Below, in pieces: positions 8,900 to 18,864 of a DNA stretch of 58,550 nucleotides (positions within the stretch are counted from its first letter, which is position 1; each line of letters opens with the position of its first letter). The notes below the pieces were generated by a model. It made no database searches. It was not told where the DNA came from and saw nothing but the letters and a program-made list of their open reading frames with translations. The stretch is taken from positions 1-58,550 of the forward strand of contig JADHRF010000003.1 of assembly GCA_016777565.1 (NCBI GenBank). Reading direction: 5' to 3'. The stretch comes from Pelagibacteraceae bacterium (GTDB lineage: Bacteria > Pseudomonadota > Alphaproteobacteria > Pelagibacterales > Pelagibacteraceae). The position numbers were made by a program, and so were the translations under genes.

Positions 8900-10138
8900 A
8901 TGAAAAATAGCTTTATAAATGAAATTACTACTAGAGGTTTTTTTCATCAATGCACAGACAAAGACAAATTAACAAAACTACTCAATAATAAGTCAATTAA
9001 AGCATATATTGGTTTTGACTGTACTGCACCAAGTTTACATGTTGGAAGCCTATTACAAATTATGTGCTTAAGACTTCTTCAAAAGTACGGACATCAACCT
9101 GTTGTTTTACTTGGTGGTGGAACCACACTGATAGGAGACCCTTCCGGTAAAGATTCTACGAGAAAAATTTTAGTTGAAAAAACTATCGACAATAATATTA
9201 AACAAATAAAAAAAATATTTGAAAAATTATTAATTTTTAATAACAAAAAAACTGAACCAATCTTTGTAAATAATGCTGACTGGTTAAATAAATTAAAATA
9301 TATTGAATTTTTAAGAAATGTTGGAAAACATTTTACAATTAATAGGATGTTAAGTTTTGACAGTGTAAAACTACGTTTAGAAAGAGAACAATCGCTAAGC
9401 TACATGGAATTTAATTATATGATTTTACAAGCTTACGATTTCTACAAATTAAATGAAAAATATAATTGTGATTTACAGATTGGCGGATCTGATCAGTGGG
9501 GTAATATTGTTAATGGTGTCGAATTAATTAGAAAAATTAATAAAAAAGAATCTTTTGGTTTAACAACACCTTTGATTACACTGTCCTCTGGAGCTAAGAT
9601 GGGAAAAACTGAAGATGGTGCAATATGGTTAGACGAAAAATTACTCTCGGCTTATGACTATTGGCAATTTTGGAGAAATACAAACGATGCAGATGTAAAA
9701 AAATTTTTAAAATATTTTACAGAAATTAGTGAAATTGAATTAGAAGAACTATTTAATAATGAAAAAAATATAAATAATTTAAAGATTTTATTAGCTAATG
9801 AAGCCACAAAAATTTTACATGGAGAAAAAAAATCTAAAGAATCAGAAGGCACTGCAAAAGAAACTTTTGCAGGAAGTGGTATAGGTCAAAATCTTCCTGT
9901 TATTTTAATAAAAAAATCTATTTTAAGGAATGGAATTAATATAATTGATTTTATTAATAATACTAAAATTCTTAATTCAAAAAGTGAGATTAGAAGGGCT
10001 ATTAATGAAAAAGGAATTAAAATAAATGATACTATAGTTACTGATAATAGAAAAAATATCAGCATTAGTGATTTAAATAATGACTATATTAAAGTTTCTT
10101 ACGGTAAGAAAAAACACTATAAAATTAAACTTAATTAA
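8900..10138 (+). CDS. tyrS: Tyrosyl-tRNA synthetase
   Basis: Class I aminoacyl-tRNA synthetase charging tRNA-Tyr. The start chosen is ATG at 8900 (MKNSFINEI), giving 412 residues. The track start is an upstream TTG whose residues do not belong to the family. Landmarks are YIGFDCTAPSLHVGSLLQ (HIGH-type motif), the GGSDQWGN tyrosine-binding block, and GAKMGKTEDGAIWL (KMSKS-type loop). A C-terminal S4-like RNA-binding domain follows (SEIRRAINEKGIKIND). The 57-bp gap to the divergent anmK must carry both promoters. Its stop nests with that of the AsmA-like gene. Confidence 0.97.
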   Translation: MKNSFINEITTRGFFHQCTDKDKLTKLLNNKSIKAYIGFDCTAPSLHVGSLLQIMCLRLLQKYGHQPVVLLGGGTTLIGDPSGKDSTRKILVEKTIDNNIKQIKKIFEKLLIFNNKKTEPIFVNNADWLNKLKYIEFLRNVGKHFTINRMLSFDSVKLRLEREQSLSYMEFNYMILQAYDFYKLNEKYNCDLQIGGSDQWGNIVNGVELIRKINKKESFGLTTPLITLSSGAKMGKTEDGAIWLDEKLLSAYDYWQFWRNTNDADVKKFLKYFTEISEIELEELFNNEKNINNLKILLANEATKILHGEKKSKESEGTAKETFAGSGIGQNLPVILIKKSILRNGINIIDFINNTKILNSKSEIRRAINEKGIKINDTIVTDNRKNISISDLNNDYIKVSYGKKKHYKIKLN

Positions 10139-12339
10139 TCGTCTTTTTTCATTTTTTCTAAGGCTCGAGTAATAAATCTAGGTGTTAAAGTTTTTACAGG
10201 ATTAACTGATGTTTTAACTTTTCCAGGTAAACCTTTCATTTTAAAACTAACTCCAAATACCCCCTCACCTATTTTTTCGCCTACTAAAATACCGCCAACT
10301 ACAGGAATTTTAGATATAAGATTATTTAAAGTCTTAGCAGGAACCAAAGTTCCGCTTAAACTTATTAGGCCGCTTTCTTTTTCAATATAACCGTCCATTA
10401 AAACAGAAAGACTTGGGCCTAAAGCTAAAATTTCTTCAACAGTACTTACATTATTTTCCGTTTTCATTTTAACCTCTAGAATATCAAAACTCATTCCTTC
10501 TCCAGATAATAAATCTGCAATTCCTCCTAGGTCTGCTAAAGTTAATAATTTAGCAAAAGCAGGCGCTTTAATAACTTTAAAGTTTTCTATTTTAATTTTT
10601 GATGCTGAGTCTGTTTCGTCATATACTAGATTGTAAAGTAGTTTTCCTCCTTTGATCCCTTCAAAAAATTTATAATCAGCCAGTAGTGCCTGTGGCAAAT
10701 CCGAATAAATTTCTAATATTTTTTTATTATTTTCATCATTTTTAAGAGAAATATCTAAATATTCATTTTTTGAAAATTCACTCTTGGCTGAAATTTTTTC
10801 AAATTTACCTTTTTTTAATCTGCCTATTAGATTAAAATTTTTGAGTGGTATTTTTGATTTAGTAGTTAAAAAATCAAATTTAATTTCAACATTATTTGTA
10901 TAGTTTTTTAATAAACTATTTTTATCACTACCTGAGAATTGTTTAAGCAAATGTGTTGCATCATATCTTGCTCCAACTATAGATAGTTTTTTTTTAAAAG
11001 AAATTTTAAAATTATTATTTTCAACATTATCGTCAAAAGTTTTAACTTTTATTTCAGAAACTGATTCAAATTTATTTTTTCTATTTAATTTAAGATTGTT
11101 TACAGAAATTGAATTTTTATCCTCAGTAAATTTAATATATTTAAAAATTATGTTGTTATTTGTAACGTTAACTTCACTTTTAATGTTACTTTTGTTTTTA
11201 TGATTACTTTTAAAGTTTATAAAATCTAAAATAATATTTTCAGCTAAATCAAAATCAATGAAATATATAGGTTTTTTTTTATTTAAATTATAAGAAATTT
11301 TAAACTTTTTATTTTTTTCTTTTCCCAGGTTATACAATCCATCTAGAGCCAGATTATTTTCTTTATCTTTATTCTTACTAAGATTTATTTCCAATTTAGT
11401 TTCAAGTATTGCAAATTTATTAATTTGGTTTTGAAAAAATTTACTTCCAAAATTTTCTTTAAAAACTATTTGAGAATCAAAAATATTGCCTGTTGACTTG
11501 TAATCATAGTCTACCAACTTTAAATTTTCTCCTATTTTTGCTGAAAAGTTATGTAGCAACGAACCTTTTATTTGTGCTTTGTTTCCCTCTAAAAATTTTA
11601 AATCTGATGTATTAAATAATCTATTTATTGAGTCTTTATTTAAATTAAATTTAGATTCAAATGTTCCTTCAATATTTGTTTGTTTTTCTCTCATCAAACT
11701 TAGTGAGCCATTTGATATAAAAATATCTTTATATTTAGCATTCAAAGAATTTATTAATGTTAAATTGTTGTCAGAAATAAAATTTAGGCTTAAATCTTGT
11801 AATATTATATTGTCTGAATTAATGACATTAATTTTTTTTAATGACCCGTTTAATTTGTATTCGCTGATGTTCAAATTTTCATCGAGCTTTATATCAACTA
11901 AAATTTTTTCAATTTCTCCATTGCTTATGTTATTGAGTAAGTAGGTTTTAAAGTTTGAAGGTTTTATTCTAGTAGATAATTTTTTGATATCTTTGATTTT
12001 AAAATTTTCTAGAGAAACTATTGCCTGATTTATCTCATTTTTTGCTTTTAAAATTGAAATAATTTTGGTGTATAGATTGATTTCTTTTATTGGTACTTGA
12101 ATATTTTGATAAATAAGTTGTGGCTGAACTGTTGAAAGGTAAATTTGAATTTTTCTTATATCAAATTTAACTTTTATATTGTTAAGTGATAGCTGAATGT
12201 TTGGATCTTTTTTTTTAATTGTATTAATAATAATATTATTAAATTTTGAAGTTTCTACACCAACTGTAGAGAGGTAAACAACAGACAGAAATAATATCGA
12301 AATTAAAATTAAAAAAAAGGTAAATAAAGTTTTTTGCAT
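10135..12339 (-). CDS. AsmA/YhdP-like envelope protein
   Basis: A 734-residue protein with an N-terminal signal anchor (about res 5-25) followed by a long beta-rich, Asn/Lys-rich periplasmic region without enzymatic motifs. The C-terminal part resembles the conserved AsmA-like/DUF3971 C-terminal region of YhdP proteins: KAPAFAKLLTLADLGGIADLL, then GYIEKESGLISLSGTLVPA and IPVVGGILVGEKIGEGVFGV. These families are thought to form hydrophobic grooves that bridge the periplasm for phospholipid transport to the outer membrane. It directly follows prfB with a one-base overlap. The family call is confident; the exact paralogue is not. Confidence 0.82.
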   Translation of the reverse strand: MQKTLFTFFLILISILFLSVVYLSTVGVETSKFNNIIINTIKKKDPNIQLSLNNIKVKFDIRKIQIYLSTVQPQLIYQNIQVPIKEINLYTKIISILKAKNEINQAIVSLENFKIKDIKKLSTRIKPSNFKTYLLNNISNGEIEKILVDIKLDENLNISEYKLNGSLKKINVINSDNIILQDLSLNFISDNNLTLINSLNAKYKDIFISNGSLSLMREKQTNIEGTFESKFNLNKDSINRLFNTSDLKFLEGNKAQIKGSLLHNFSAKIGENLKLVDYDYKSTGNIFDSQIVFKENFGSKFFQNQINKFAILETKLEINLSKNKDKENNLALDGLYNLGKEKNKKFKISYNLNKKKPIYFIDFDLAENIILDFINFKSNHKNKSNIKSEVNVTNNNIIFKYIKFTEDKNSISVNNLKLNRKNKFESVSEIKVKTFDDNVENNNFKISFKKKLSIVGARYDATHLLKQFSGSDKNSLLKNYTNNVEIKFDFLTTKSKIPLKNFNLIGRLKKGKFEKISAKSEFSKNEYLDISLKNDENNKKILEIYSDLPQALLADYKFFEGIKGGKLLYNLVYDETDSASKIKIENFKVIKAPAFAKLLTLADLGGIADLLSGEGMSFDILEVKMKTENNVSTVEEILALGPSLSVLMDGYIEKESGLISLSGTLVPAKTLNNLISKIPVVGGILVGEKIGEGVFGVSFKMKGLPGKVKTSVNPVKTLTPRFITRALEKMKKDD

Positions 12340-13428
12340 TATGTTTTAAATAGATTTCCTTCAATAAACTGATCTAAATTTCCATCTAATACATCATCAG
12401 GATTTGTACTTTCAATTTTAGATCTTAAATCTTTCACAAGTTGATAGGGTTGTAAAACGTAAGAACGTATTTGATGCCCCCAACCTATGTCAGTTTTAGA
12501 GCTTATATTTTTTTGCTCTTGTTCTTCTCTTTTTTGTAATTCACGTTCGTAAAGTCTTGCTTGTAAAATTTTATAACATGTTTCTTTATTTTTGTGTTGT
12601 GATCTTTGATTCTGGCATTGTACAACAATTTTAGTCGGCAAATGAGTAATTCTTACAGCACTATCTGTAACATTTACATGCTGGCCTCCTGCTCCGCTTG
12701 ACCTATAAGTGTCGATTCTTAAATCTTTTTCATCTATTATTATATCGATATCATCTTCTATTGAAGGGTATACCCAGACACTTGCAAAACTTGTATGTCT
12801 TCGTGCGCCACTATCGAATGGTGATATTCTAACAAGCCTGTGAACACCTGATTCTTTTTTCATTAATCCATAAAGATACTCACCACTTACTTTAATCGTC
12901 GATGATTTAATTCCAGCTTCTTCACCTTTATGTTCACTAACAATTTCACAACTAAAAGATTTTTTATCGAACCATTTCAAATACATCCTTCTTAACATTT
13001 CTGCCCAGTCTTGACTTTCTGTTCCACCCGCACCAGCATGAATTTCTAAATATATATCTAGAGAGTCGTTCTCTTTTGATAAGAAACAACTAATTTGAGT
13101 TTTTTTTATTTTTATTTCTATTTCTTCAATTTTCTGCTGACAGTCTAGAATTATTTCTTCATTTGACTCTAATTTTGCAAGATTGTAAATATCTTTAAGA
13201 TTATTAAGTTCTTGTTTTAATTCATTAAATAATTCAAAAATTTTTTCAAAGTGTTTTTTTTCTTTAAGAATTTTTTTTACTCTATTGTTATTTTTCCAAA
13301 AGTCTTTTTCTGCAATAATAGTGTTTAATCTATCTAATTTAGATTTGATATCTTTTGTTTCAAAGATACCCCCTAATAATATTTAATGCTTTTTCAGCTG
13401 TAGTTATTTGTTGATCTATTAGTTCCAT
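12339..13428 (-). CDS. prfB: Peptide chain release factor 2 (programmed +1 frameshift)
   Basis: Releases polypeptides at UGA and UAA. The ORF track shows only the last 219 residues. Reading upstream restores a short zero frame from ATG at 13428 (MELIDQQITT...IIRGYL) ending in UGA at 13360-13362. A +1 shift there enters the long frame from base 13361, for about 362 residues in total (E. coli RF2 has 365). RF2 signatures are the anticodon-like SPF in RISPFDSGARRHTSF and the catalytic GGQ in SSGAGGQHVN. The ATG overlaps the mrcA stop as TAATG. Expression should be autoregulated: low RF2 lets the UGA be bypassed (family knowledge). Confidence 0.95.
13360..13374 (-). promoter_or_regulatory. prfB programmed frameshift site
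   Basis: The minus strand reads AGGGGGTATCTTTGA followed by A. This is the same arrangement as the classical bacterial RF2 site: an internal Shine-Dalgarno AGGGGG three bases upstream of the slippery CUU UGA. The only visible difference from E. coli is A rather than C after the stop. In a genome this AT-rich, a run of five G is itself conspicuous. Confidence 0.95.
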
Positions 13429-15779
13429 TAGTAAAATTGTCTAAACTTTATTAAACTATCATAATTTAGGTCTTTATTTAAATTATTATTTTTCATTTTT
13501 TCAAGATCTGCAGATTTGAATGCTTCAACTATTGAATTGGGTTTGCTAAAATTTTCTTTTTTACCAGTATTATAGTTAATTGCCGCAAAAAATATTTTTT
13601 CTGGAATCGTAAAAGATTTAAATTCATCTTTGTACAAAGCTTGTCTGACAAAATCTTTAAATATTGGCAATGCAGCTTTAGCGCCAGTTTCATATTTACC
13701 AAGACTTTTTGGATTATCAAAACCGATGTAAACTCCAACAATAAGATTTGACGTAGCTCCAATAAACCAAGCGTCATAATTATCATTAGTTGTGCCTGTC
13801 TTTCCTGCGAGTGGGACATTAAGGTCTTTAAGTTTCTTGGCTGTTCCTCTTTGTACTGTTCCCTCAAGTATTGACAAAATTTGGTAAGCAGATTCTTGGC
13901 TTATCACCTGTTTATGATTGTCTTTTAAATATGGGATTAACTTCTCTGTTTTGGAAAATTTATCACAGCCAATACACTCTCTTTGTTCTGAGTTGTAAAT
14001 CGTTTTGCCTCTTCTGTCTTGAATTCTCTCTATCAAAACAGGCTTAATTTTTTTTCCACCGTTTACAAAAGTAGAGTATGCATTTGTAATCTGTAACAAG
14101 GTTGTTTCTGCTGAACCTAAAGACACTGACAATAACTCTGGTATTTCATTATAAATATCTAAATCATTAGATAATTTAAGTATTTTCTTTAAACCTAAAT
14201 CTTGAGCTATTCTTACTGTCATTAAGTTTCTGGAATATTCAACACCTTTTCTTAAGGTAGTTGGACCGTAAAACTCTTTTCCATAATTTTCGGGTTTCCA
14301 ATTTTTTAATCCAACTCCTTGCTTGGCAGTAAAAGGAGCGTCTAAAATTATAGAATTTGGAGAAAAATTATTTTCTAAAGCTGCTGCATAAACAAAAGGT
14401 TTAAAAGCAGAACCTGGTTGTCTTTTTGCTTGAGTAGCTCGATTAAATTCACTTGAATTAAAACTAAATCCACCAGCTAGAGCCTTAACCTTTCCATTGA
14501 ATGGATCTATTACAACTATTGCTCCGTTAACTTTTGGATATTGTTTTAACTCCCACTTTCCATTTATTTTCTTTTTGACATAAATTATATCATTTACTTT
14601 AAATGAGTTATGTATTGTTTTAGAAATCGCCCACTTTAAATTGTTAATTGAGATAACCCCTTTTTCTCTTTCTTTTAGAATTTGAAAAACTATTTCTGAG
14701 TCATTAACATTTACTATTTCTGCAAAGTTCCAGCTTAAACTAGAGTCAATTTTTTTTTGTTTTAATGCTTCTTTCCAATTTTTGTTTTTCTTTGTATTTA
14801 GAATTGGTCCTCTCCAACCATGTCTTCTATCGTATGATTCTATTCCTGATCTTAAAGCGCTTAAAGCATAAAGTTGATAGTTAACATCTAATGCAGATTT
14901 TATCGATAAACCTTGAGCATATAGTTTATCAAATCCATAATTATTTTTTATGACTCTTCTGATTTCTTCAGAGTAATAATTAGCTTCTTGCAGAAGTTTA
15001 ATTTTCCTTTTTTTTAAATTAATATCTTTTGATTTATATTCTTTAAATTCATTTTCATTAATAAAATTATTTGCGAATAAATTTTGTAAAACTAAATTTC
15101 TTCTTAATTTTGCTTCTTCGTAAAATCTGAAAGGATTATATTTACTTGGAGCTTTAGGTAAAGCAGCTAATAAAGCAGCTTCAGAATAGTCTAGCTCTTT
15201 AATAGACTTGTCAAAATATTCTAAACTTGCAGCTGCAACTCCATAAGTTCCACTACCTAAATAAATTTGATTGAGATAAAGCTCTAAAATTCTCTCTTTA
15301 CTATAAGCCTTTTCAATTCTGAAAGCTAAAATAGCCTCTTTTATTTTTCTTTTGAGTGAAACTTCATTGGACAATAAAAAATTTTTTGCAACCTGTTGAG
15401 TTATTGTAGATGCGCCTTCTAATCTTTTGTCATTTATAATATTTTTAAAGTTATTAACTATAGCTCTAATAATACCTTGCGGATCTATACCTGGATGGTC
15501 GAAAAAATTTTTATCTTCGGCTGATAGAAACGCATTTATTATTGGTTTTGGTATCGAGTCAAAAGGTATAAATAATCTTTTTTCAATCGCGTATTCTGCA
15601 ATAAGATCTCCATTATTTGCATATACTCTACTGGAAACCGGGGGTTCATAATTTTCTAGTTTTTTATAATCTGGTAATCCTGAAGAAAAATACCAAAGAG
15701 CTGAAAATAACAAAAACAATATCGACAAAACCACAATTATGGTTGCTTTGATAAGTGAATTAAAATGACCAAACTTCAT
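13428..15779 (-). CDS. mrcA: Class A penicillin-binding protein 1A
   Basis: Bifunctional peptidoglycan synthase, 783 residues, anchored in the inner membrane by one helix (about res 12-32). The GT51 glycosyltransferase domain shows SAEDKNFFDHPGIDPQGIIRA and GASTITQQVAKNFLL. The transpeptidase domain has the Ser nucleophile in PGSAFKPF (SxxK), the SRN motif in YSRNLMTVR and the KTGTTNDNYDAWF box. A beta-rich insert between the domains matches the OB-like domain of PBP1A. It is upstream of and slightly overlapping prfB, and divergent from rne across 152 bp. Confidence 0.95.
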   Translation of the reverse strand: MKFGHFNSLIKATIIVVLSILFLLFSALWYFSSGLPDYKKLENYEPPVSSRVYANNGDLIAEYAIEKRLFIPFDSIPKPIINAFLSAEDKNFFDHPGIDPQGIIRAIVNNFKNIINDKRLEGASTITQQVAKNFLLSNEVSLKRKIKEAILAFRIEKAYSKERILELYLNQIYLGSGTYGVAAASLEYFDKSIKELDYSEAALLAALPKAPSKYNPFRFYEEAKLRRNLVLQNLFANNFINENEFKEYKSKDINLKKRKIKLLQEANYYSEEIRRVIKNNYGFDKLYAQGLSIKSALDVNYQLYALSALRSGIESYDRRHGWRGPILNTKKNKNWKEALKQKKIDSSLSWNFAEIVNVNDSEIVFQILKEREKGVISINNLKWAISKTIHNSFKVNDIIYVKKKINGKWELKQYPKVNGAIVVIDPFNGKVKALAGGFSFNSSEFNRATQAKRQPGSAFKPFVYAAALENNFSPNSIILDAPFTAKQGVGLKNWKPENYGKEFYGPTTLRKGVEYSRNLMTVRIAQDLGLKKILKLSNDLDIYNEIPELLSVSLGSAETTLLQITNAYSTFVNGGKKIKPVLIERIQDRRGKTIYNSEQRECIGCDKFSKTEKLIPYLKDNHKQVISQESAYQILSILEGTVQRGTAKKLKDLNVPLAGKTGTTNDNYDAWFIGATSNLIVGVYIGFDNPKSLGKYETGAKAALPIFKDFVRQALYKDEFKSFTIPEKIFFAAINYNTGKKENFSKPNSIVEAFKSADLEKMKNNNLNKDLNYDSLIKFRQFY

Positions 15780-15863
15780 TATTGTAAGGTAAAGCTTAAA
15801 TTTTGGCTATCTTAAGGCGTATTTATTGCTCTCATAATTGATGATTAAAGTAAAAAAATTTTG

Positions 15864-15875
15864 TATAATTATAAT
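15864..15875 (+). promoter_or_regulatory. Candidate -10 region for rne
   Basis: Two tandem TATAAT hexamers (15864-15869 and 15870-15875) lie in the divergent mrcA/rne gap, leaving a 5' leader of roughly 50 bp before rne. No strong -35 is obvious. In AT-rich DNA perfect -10 hexamers also occur by chance, so support is moderate. I see no long leader hairpin comparable to that of E. coli rne. Confidence 0.4.
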
Positions 15876-15931
15876 ATGCAAATTTTTAAACAAAATTCAC
15901 TAAATTTAATCATTAAAGGAATTCATTCAAA

Positions 15932-17851
15932 ATGGAAAAAAAATTATATATTGATGCTTCGCATCCAGACGAAACTAGAGTTGTTCTTAAATCAGATAAC
16001 GGAATTGAAGAATACGAGTACGAAGATAAGAATAAGTTAAATTTCAAAAATAATATTTATTTAGGCACTGTAAGTAGAGTTGAGCCTTCTCTACAGGCAG
16101 CTTTTATTAATTTTGGAAGAATAAAACATGGTTTTCTTGCCTTTAACGACATTCAGTCAGATTACTATCAAATTCCAACTGAGGATAAAGAAAGACTTCA
16201 AGAGGCTGAAGAGAAAATAAGGGAAGATTTAAAAAATAAAAACTTAGATGAGCTGAGTAATGAAGTTAATTCTGAAAATGATTCATTAGATAATAATAAC
16301 AAAATCTTAGAAAGTAGTGATGAAATTGTTGAGTCTGAAAAAAATGGTGACTCTTCTTCTGTAAATGAAAAAGTTGAAGATAATAACGATAATGAAGAAA
16401 AGGAAAAAAGCTCAAACGTTAGAGAAAAATTAAAAAACTCATATGGTGTTAAAAAATATAGAATTCAGGAAGTAATTAAGCCTGGCCAAGTTATATTGAT
16501 TCAAGTTTTAAAAGAAGAAAGAGGAAATAAGGGGGCAGCTTTAACTACTTTTATATCCCTAGCAGGAAAATTTATAGTTTTGATGCCAAATACAGCTAAA
16601 GGAGGTGGAATTTCAAGAAAAATTTTTAACTCTTCTGATAGATCAAAAATAAGAAATATATTAAGTGAAATTAAGATTCCAAAAAGTATGGGAGTTATTG
16701 TTAGGACTGCTGGAGCTAATAAAACCAAAAATGAAATTGAAAAAGATTTTCAAAATACTTTAAAAACATGGGATCAGATTCAGAATGAAGCGCTGGACTC
16801 TAGTGCTCCATCACTAATTTATGAAGAGGGAGATATAATAAAAAGAGCTTTAAGAGATATTTACGATAATAATACCTCTGGTATTTATATTGACGGAAAT
16901 GAAGGGTATCAAAAAGCAAAAATATTTATAAAAGAATTAATTCCAAAAAGTGCAAAATTTTTAAAAAAACATAAAGGTAAAATTCCTTTATTTCATGAAG
17001 CAGGTATTGAAAAAGAACTTAATAATATTTTTGATCCAGTGGTAAAATTAAAGTCAGGAGGATATTTGGTAATAAATCCAACTGAAGCATTAGTTGCTAT
17101 AGATATAAATTCTGGACAATCTATTAAAGCTTCAAATATTGAAAAGACTGCTTTAAATACTAATTTAGAAGCTGCAGAAGAAATAGCAAAACAAATTAAG
17201 ATAAGAGACTTATCAGGTTTAATAGTCATAGATTTTATTGACATGATGAATTTTTTTAACAGAAGATTAGTTGAAAAAAAAATGAGGGAGGTTATTAAAA
17301 AAGATAGAGCTAGAATTCAAGTTGGTAAAATCAGCACCTTTGGACTGTTAGAGATGACTAGACAAAGATTGAGAGAGGGTTCGATTAAATGGGAAACAAA
17401 CCTATCCTTGGAATCCTTTGCATTAAAACTAGTTAAAAAAACAGAAATGCTATCATTTACAGAAAAAGTAAAAAGTATAAATGTTCATGCTCCTGAAAAA
17501 GTCAAAATTTATATTGAAAAAATTTTAAAAAAAGAAATAAATTATTTTGAAGATAAATTTAAAATTAAAATTATTTTTGTTGCAGACCCACAGCTTATTA
17601 TACCTGAGTATGTGATAAATTTATTAGATAAAAGTAAAAAAACAATTAATAAAGTTGAAAATATCAACAAGATTGTAGGCTACGAAGTTGAAAAGAAAGA
17701 AAAAATAAAACCTAAAGAAACAAAAAATATAAAAAGAGATAAAAAAAGTAAAAAATCTTTTTCTGTAAAAAAGAAAAAAGATTTAGAAAAAAAAGATAAA
17801 AAAAAAACTCCTAGAACACTTTGGGTAAGAAGAAAAAAAAAGGCCGCTTAG
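15932..17851 (+). CDS. rne: Ribonuclease E/G, lacking the Zn-link
   Basis: Endoribonuclease for mRNA decay and rRNA/tRNA processing, 639 residues. The N-terminal RNase-H-like/S1 part ([33 protein letters not shown]) is interrupted by an acidic, low-complexity insert at about res 85-165. The S1 domain resumes at [12 protein letters not shown]. The catalytic Mg ligands are Asp391 in VAIDINSGQ and Asp434 in IVIDFIDM, spaced as in E. coli (43 residues). The CPxC Zn-link expected after MTRQRL is absent. The Lys-rich tail ([17 protein letters not shown]) could bind RNA, but there is no long degradosome scaffold. Its stop nests with thiG. Confidence 0.93.
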   Translation: MEKKLYIDASHPDETRVVLKSDNGIEEYEYEDKNKLNFKNNIYLGTVSRVEPSLQAAFINFGRIKHGFLAFNDIQSDYYQIPTEDKERLQEAEEKIREDLKNKNLDELSNEVNSENDSLDNNNKILESSDEIVESEKNGDSSSVNEKVEDNNDNEEKEKSSNVREKLKNSYGVKKYRIQEVIKPGQVILIQVLKEERGNKGAALTTFISLAGKFIVLMPNTAKGGGISRKIFNSSDRSKIRNILSEIKIPKSMGVIVRTAGANKTKNEIEKDFQNTLKTWDQIQNEALDSSAPSLIYEEGDIIKRALRDIYDNNTSGIYIDGNEGYQKAKIFIKELIPKSAKFLKKHKGKIPLFHEAGIEKELNNIFDPVVKLKSGGYLVINPTEALVAIDINSGQSIKASNIEKTALNTNLEAAEEIAKQIKIRDLSGLIVIDFIDMMNFFNRRLVEKKMREVIKKDRARIQVGKISTFGLLEMTRQRLREGSIKWETNLSLESFALKLVKKTEMLSFTEKVKSINVHAPEKVKIYIEKILKKEINYFEDKFKIKIIFVADPQLIIPEYVINLLDKSKKTINKVENINKIVGYEVEKKEKIKPKETKNIKRDKKSKKSFSVKKKKDLEKKDKKKTPRTLWVRRKKKAA

Positions 17852-18621
17852 ATTAATCCTTTAAATGGGCTGCTAGCATCGGCATAAAAAAGTTTTTGCA
17901 TTCTACCAGCAATAAAGGATTGACGGCCAGAAATAACCGCATTTTTGAAAGATTCTGCCATTAAGATCGGTCTTTTTGCTTTTGCAATTGCACTATTTAC
18001 TAAAACGGCATCACACCCTAATTCCATTGCAACAGTTGCATCAGAAGGTGTACCGATGCCAGCGTCAACTATAATGGGAACTTTTGCATTCTTAAGTATA
18101 ATAGATAAATTAATTTTATTTTGTATACCTTGACCAGAACCTATTGGGGAAGCTAAAGGCATTACTGCAGAAGCTCCTAGATATTCTAACTCTTTAGCTA
18201 ACAAAGGGTCATCAGAACAATAAACTAAAACTTTAAATCCTTCTTTAACTAATACTTTTGTTGCTTTTAGTGTTTCTATCATGTCGGGGTACAAGGTTTT
18301 TTTGTCTCCTAACACCTCAAGTTTAACCATTTTCCACCCACCCATCTCTCTTGCTAATCTTAATGTTCTGAGAGAGTCGTCTGCATTAAAGCAACCTGCG
18401 GTATTAGGGAGATATTTGATTTGTTTTGGATTTAAATAATCGGTCAATAACGGTTTTTTTTTATCTAAAATATTTATTCTTCTAACTGCTACCGTCACCA
18501 TATTAGCACCAGATGCTTTAACAGCCTCAGCTGTTTCTTTAAAGTTTTTATATTTTCCAGTACCTACTATTAATCTTGATTTTAAAACCTGATTGCTTAT
18601 TTTGAAAATATCTTTTTTCAT
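17848..18621 (-). CDS. thiG: Thiazole synthase
   Basis: Forms the thiazole phosphate moiety of thiamine from DXP, dehydroglycine and ThiS-thiocarboxylate. The 257-residue TIM barrel shows [13 protein letters not shown] at the N-terminus, [10 protein letters not shown], the Schiff-base Lys region [14 protein letters not shown], and the phosphate-binding segments [14 protein letters not shown] and [14 protein letters not shown]. It lies 5 bp downstream of thiS in a two-gene operon. Other thiamine genes (thiC, thiE, thiO) are not in the window, and no TPP riboswitch is visible upstream. Confidence 0.96.
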   Translation of the reverse strand: MKKDIFKISNQVLKSRLIVGTGKYKNFKETAEAVKASGANMVTVAVRRINILDKKKPLLTDYLNPKQIKYLPNTAGCFNADDSLRTLRLAREMGGWKMVKLEVLGDKKTLYPDMIETLKATKVLVKEGFKVLVYCSDDPLLAKELEYLGASAVMPLASPIGSGQGIQNKINLSIILKNAKVPIIVDAGIGTPSDATVAMELGCDAVLVNSAIAKAKRPILMAESFKNAVISGRQSFIAGRMQKLFYADASSPFKGLI

Positions 18622-18626
18622 AACAA

Positions 18627-18830
18627 TTATCCGCCACCAATAAAATGTACTATCTCAACTTTATCCTTATTCTTAATATTAATTGATTTATATTTACTTC
18701 TATTAATTATCTTACCGTTTAATTCAACCGCAACTTTTTTTACGTCAATTTTATATTTTTTTAACAATGTAGCTATAGAGTATTTGTTTTTTAAATCTAA
18801 TTTTCTTCCATTTAATTGTATTTTTGCCAT
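18627..18830 (-). CDS. thiS: Sulfur carrier protein ThiS
   Basis: Ubiquitin-like sulfur carrier for thiazole synthesis, 67 residues. The start chosen is [10 protein letters not shown], not the longer track start, whose hydrophobic extra N-terminus would run into the aroQ promoter region. It ends in HFIGGG, providing the C-terminal Gly-Gly that is adenylated and thiocarboxylated. The middle segment [15 protein letters not shown] is typical of ThiS. It is divergent from aroQ with about 34 bp between the two starts. Confidence 0.92.
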   Translation of the reverse strand: MAKIQLNGRKLDLKNKYSIATLLKKYKIDVKKVAVELNGKIINRSKYKSINIKNKDKVEIVHFIGGG

Positions 18831-18864
18831 AATTAAGATATTTAATACACCTACTTTCAAAAAA

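Noticed and set aside
11579-11944. 121-residue plus-strand ORF opposite the AsmA-like gene
   Set aside because: Antisense shadow with low-complexity Phe/Leu/Ser composition caused by the AT-rich opposite strand.
12339-13428. prfB considered as a pseudogene because of the in-frame UGA
   Set aside because: The UGA lies in the classical RF2 frameshift context and the +1 frame is fully open and conserved downstream.
13529-13867. 112-residue minus-strand ORF inside mrcA
   Set aside because: Out-of-frame shadow of the PBP1A transpeptidase domain; no family features and no separate ribosome-binding site.
15780-15931. Searched for a long rne leader with feedback hairpins
   Set aside because: No stable stem-loop pair was visible by eye; the leader appears short and unstructured.
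15876-15935. Possible upstream ORF beginning ATGCAAATTTTT before rne
   Set aside because: It continues out of frame into rne, has no recognisable product and starts right at the -10 region, so it would be at or before the transcription start.
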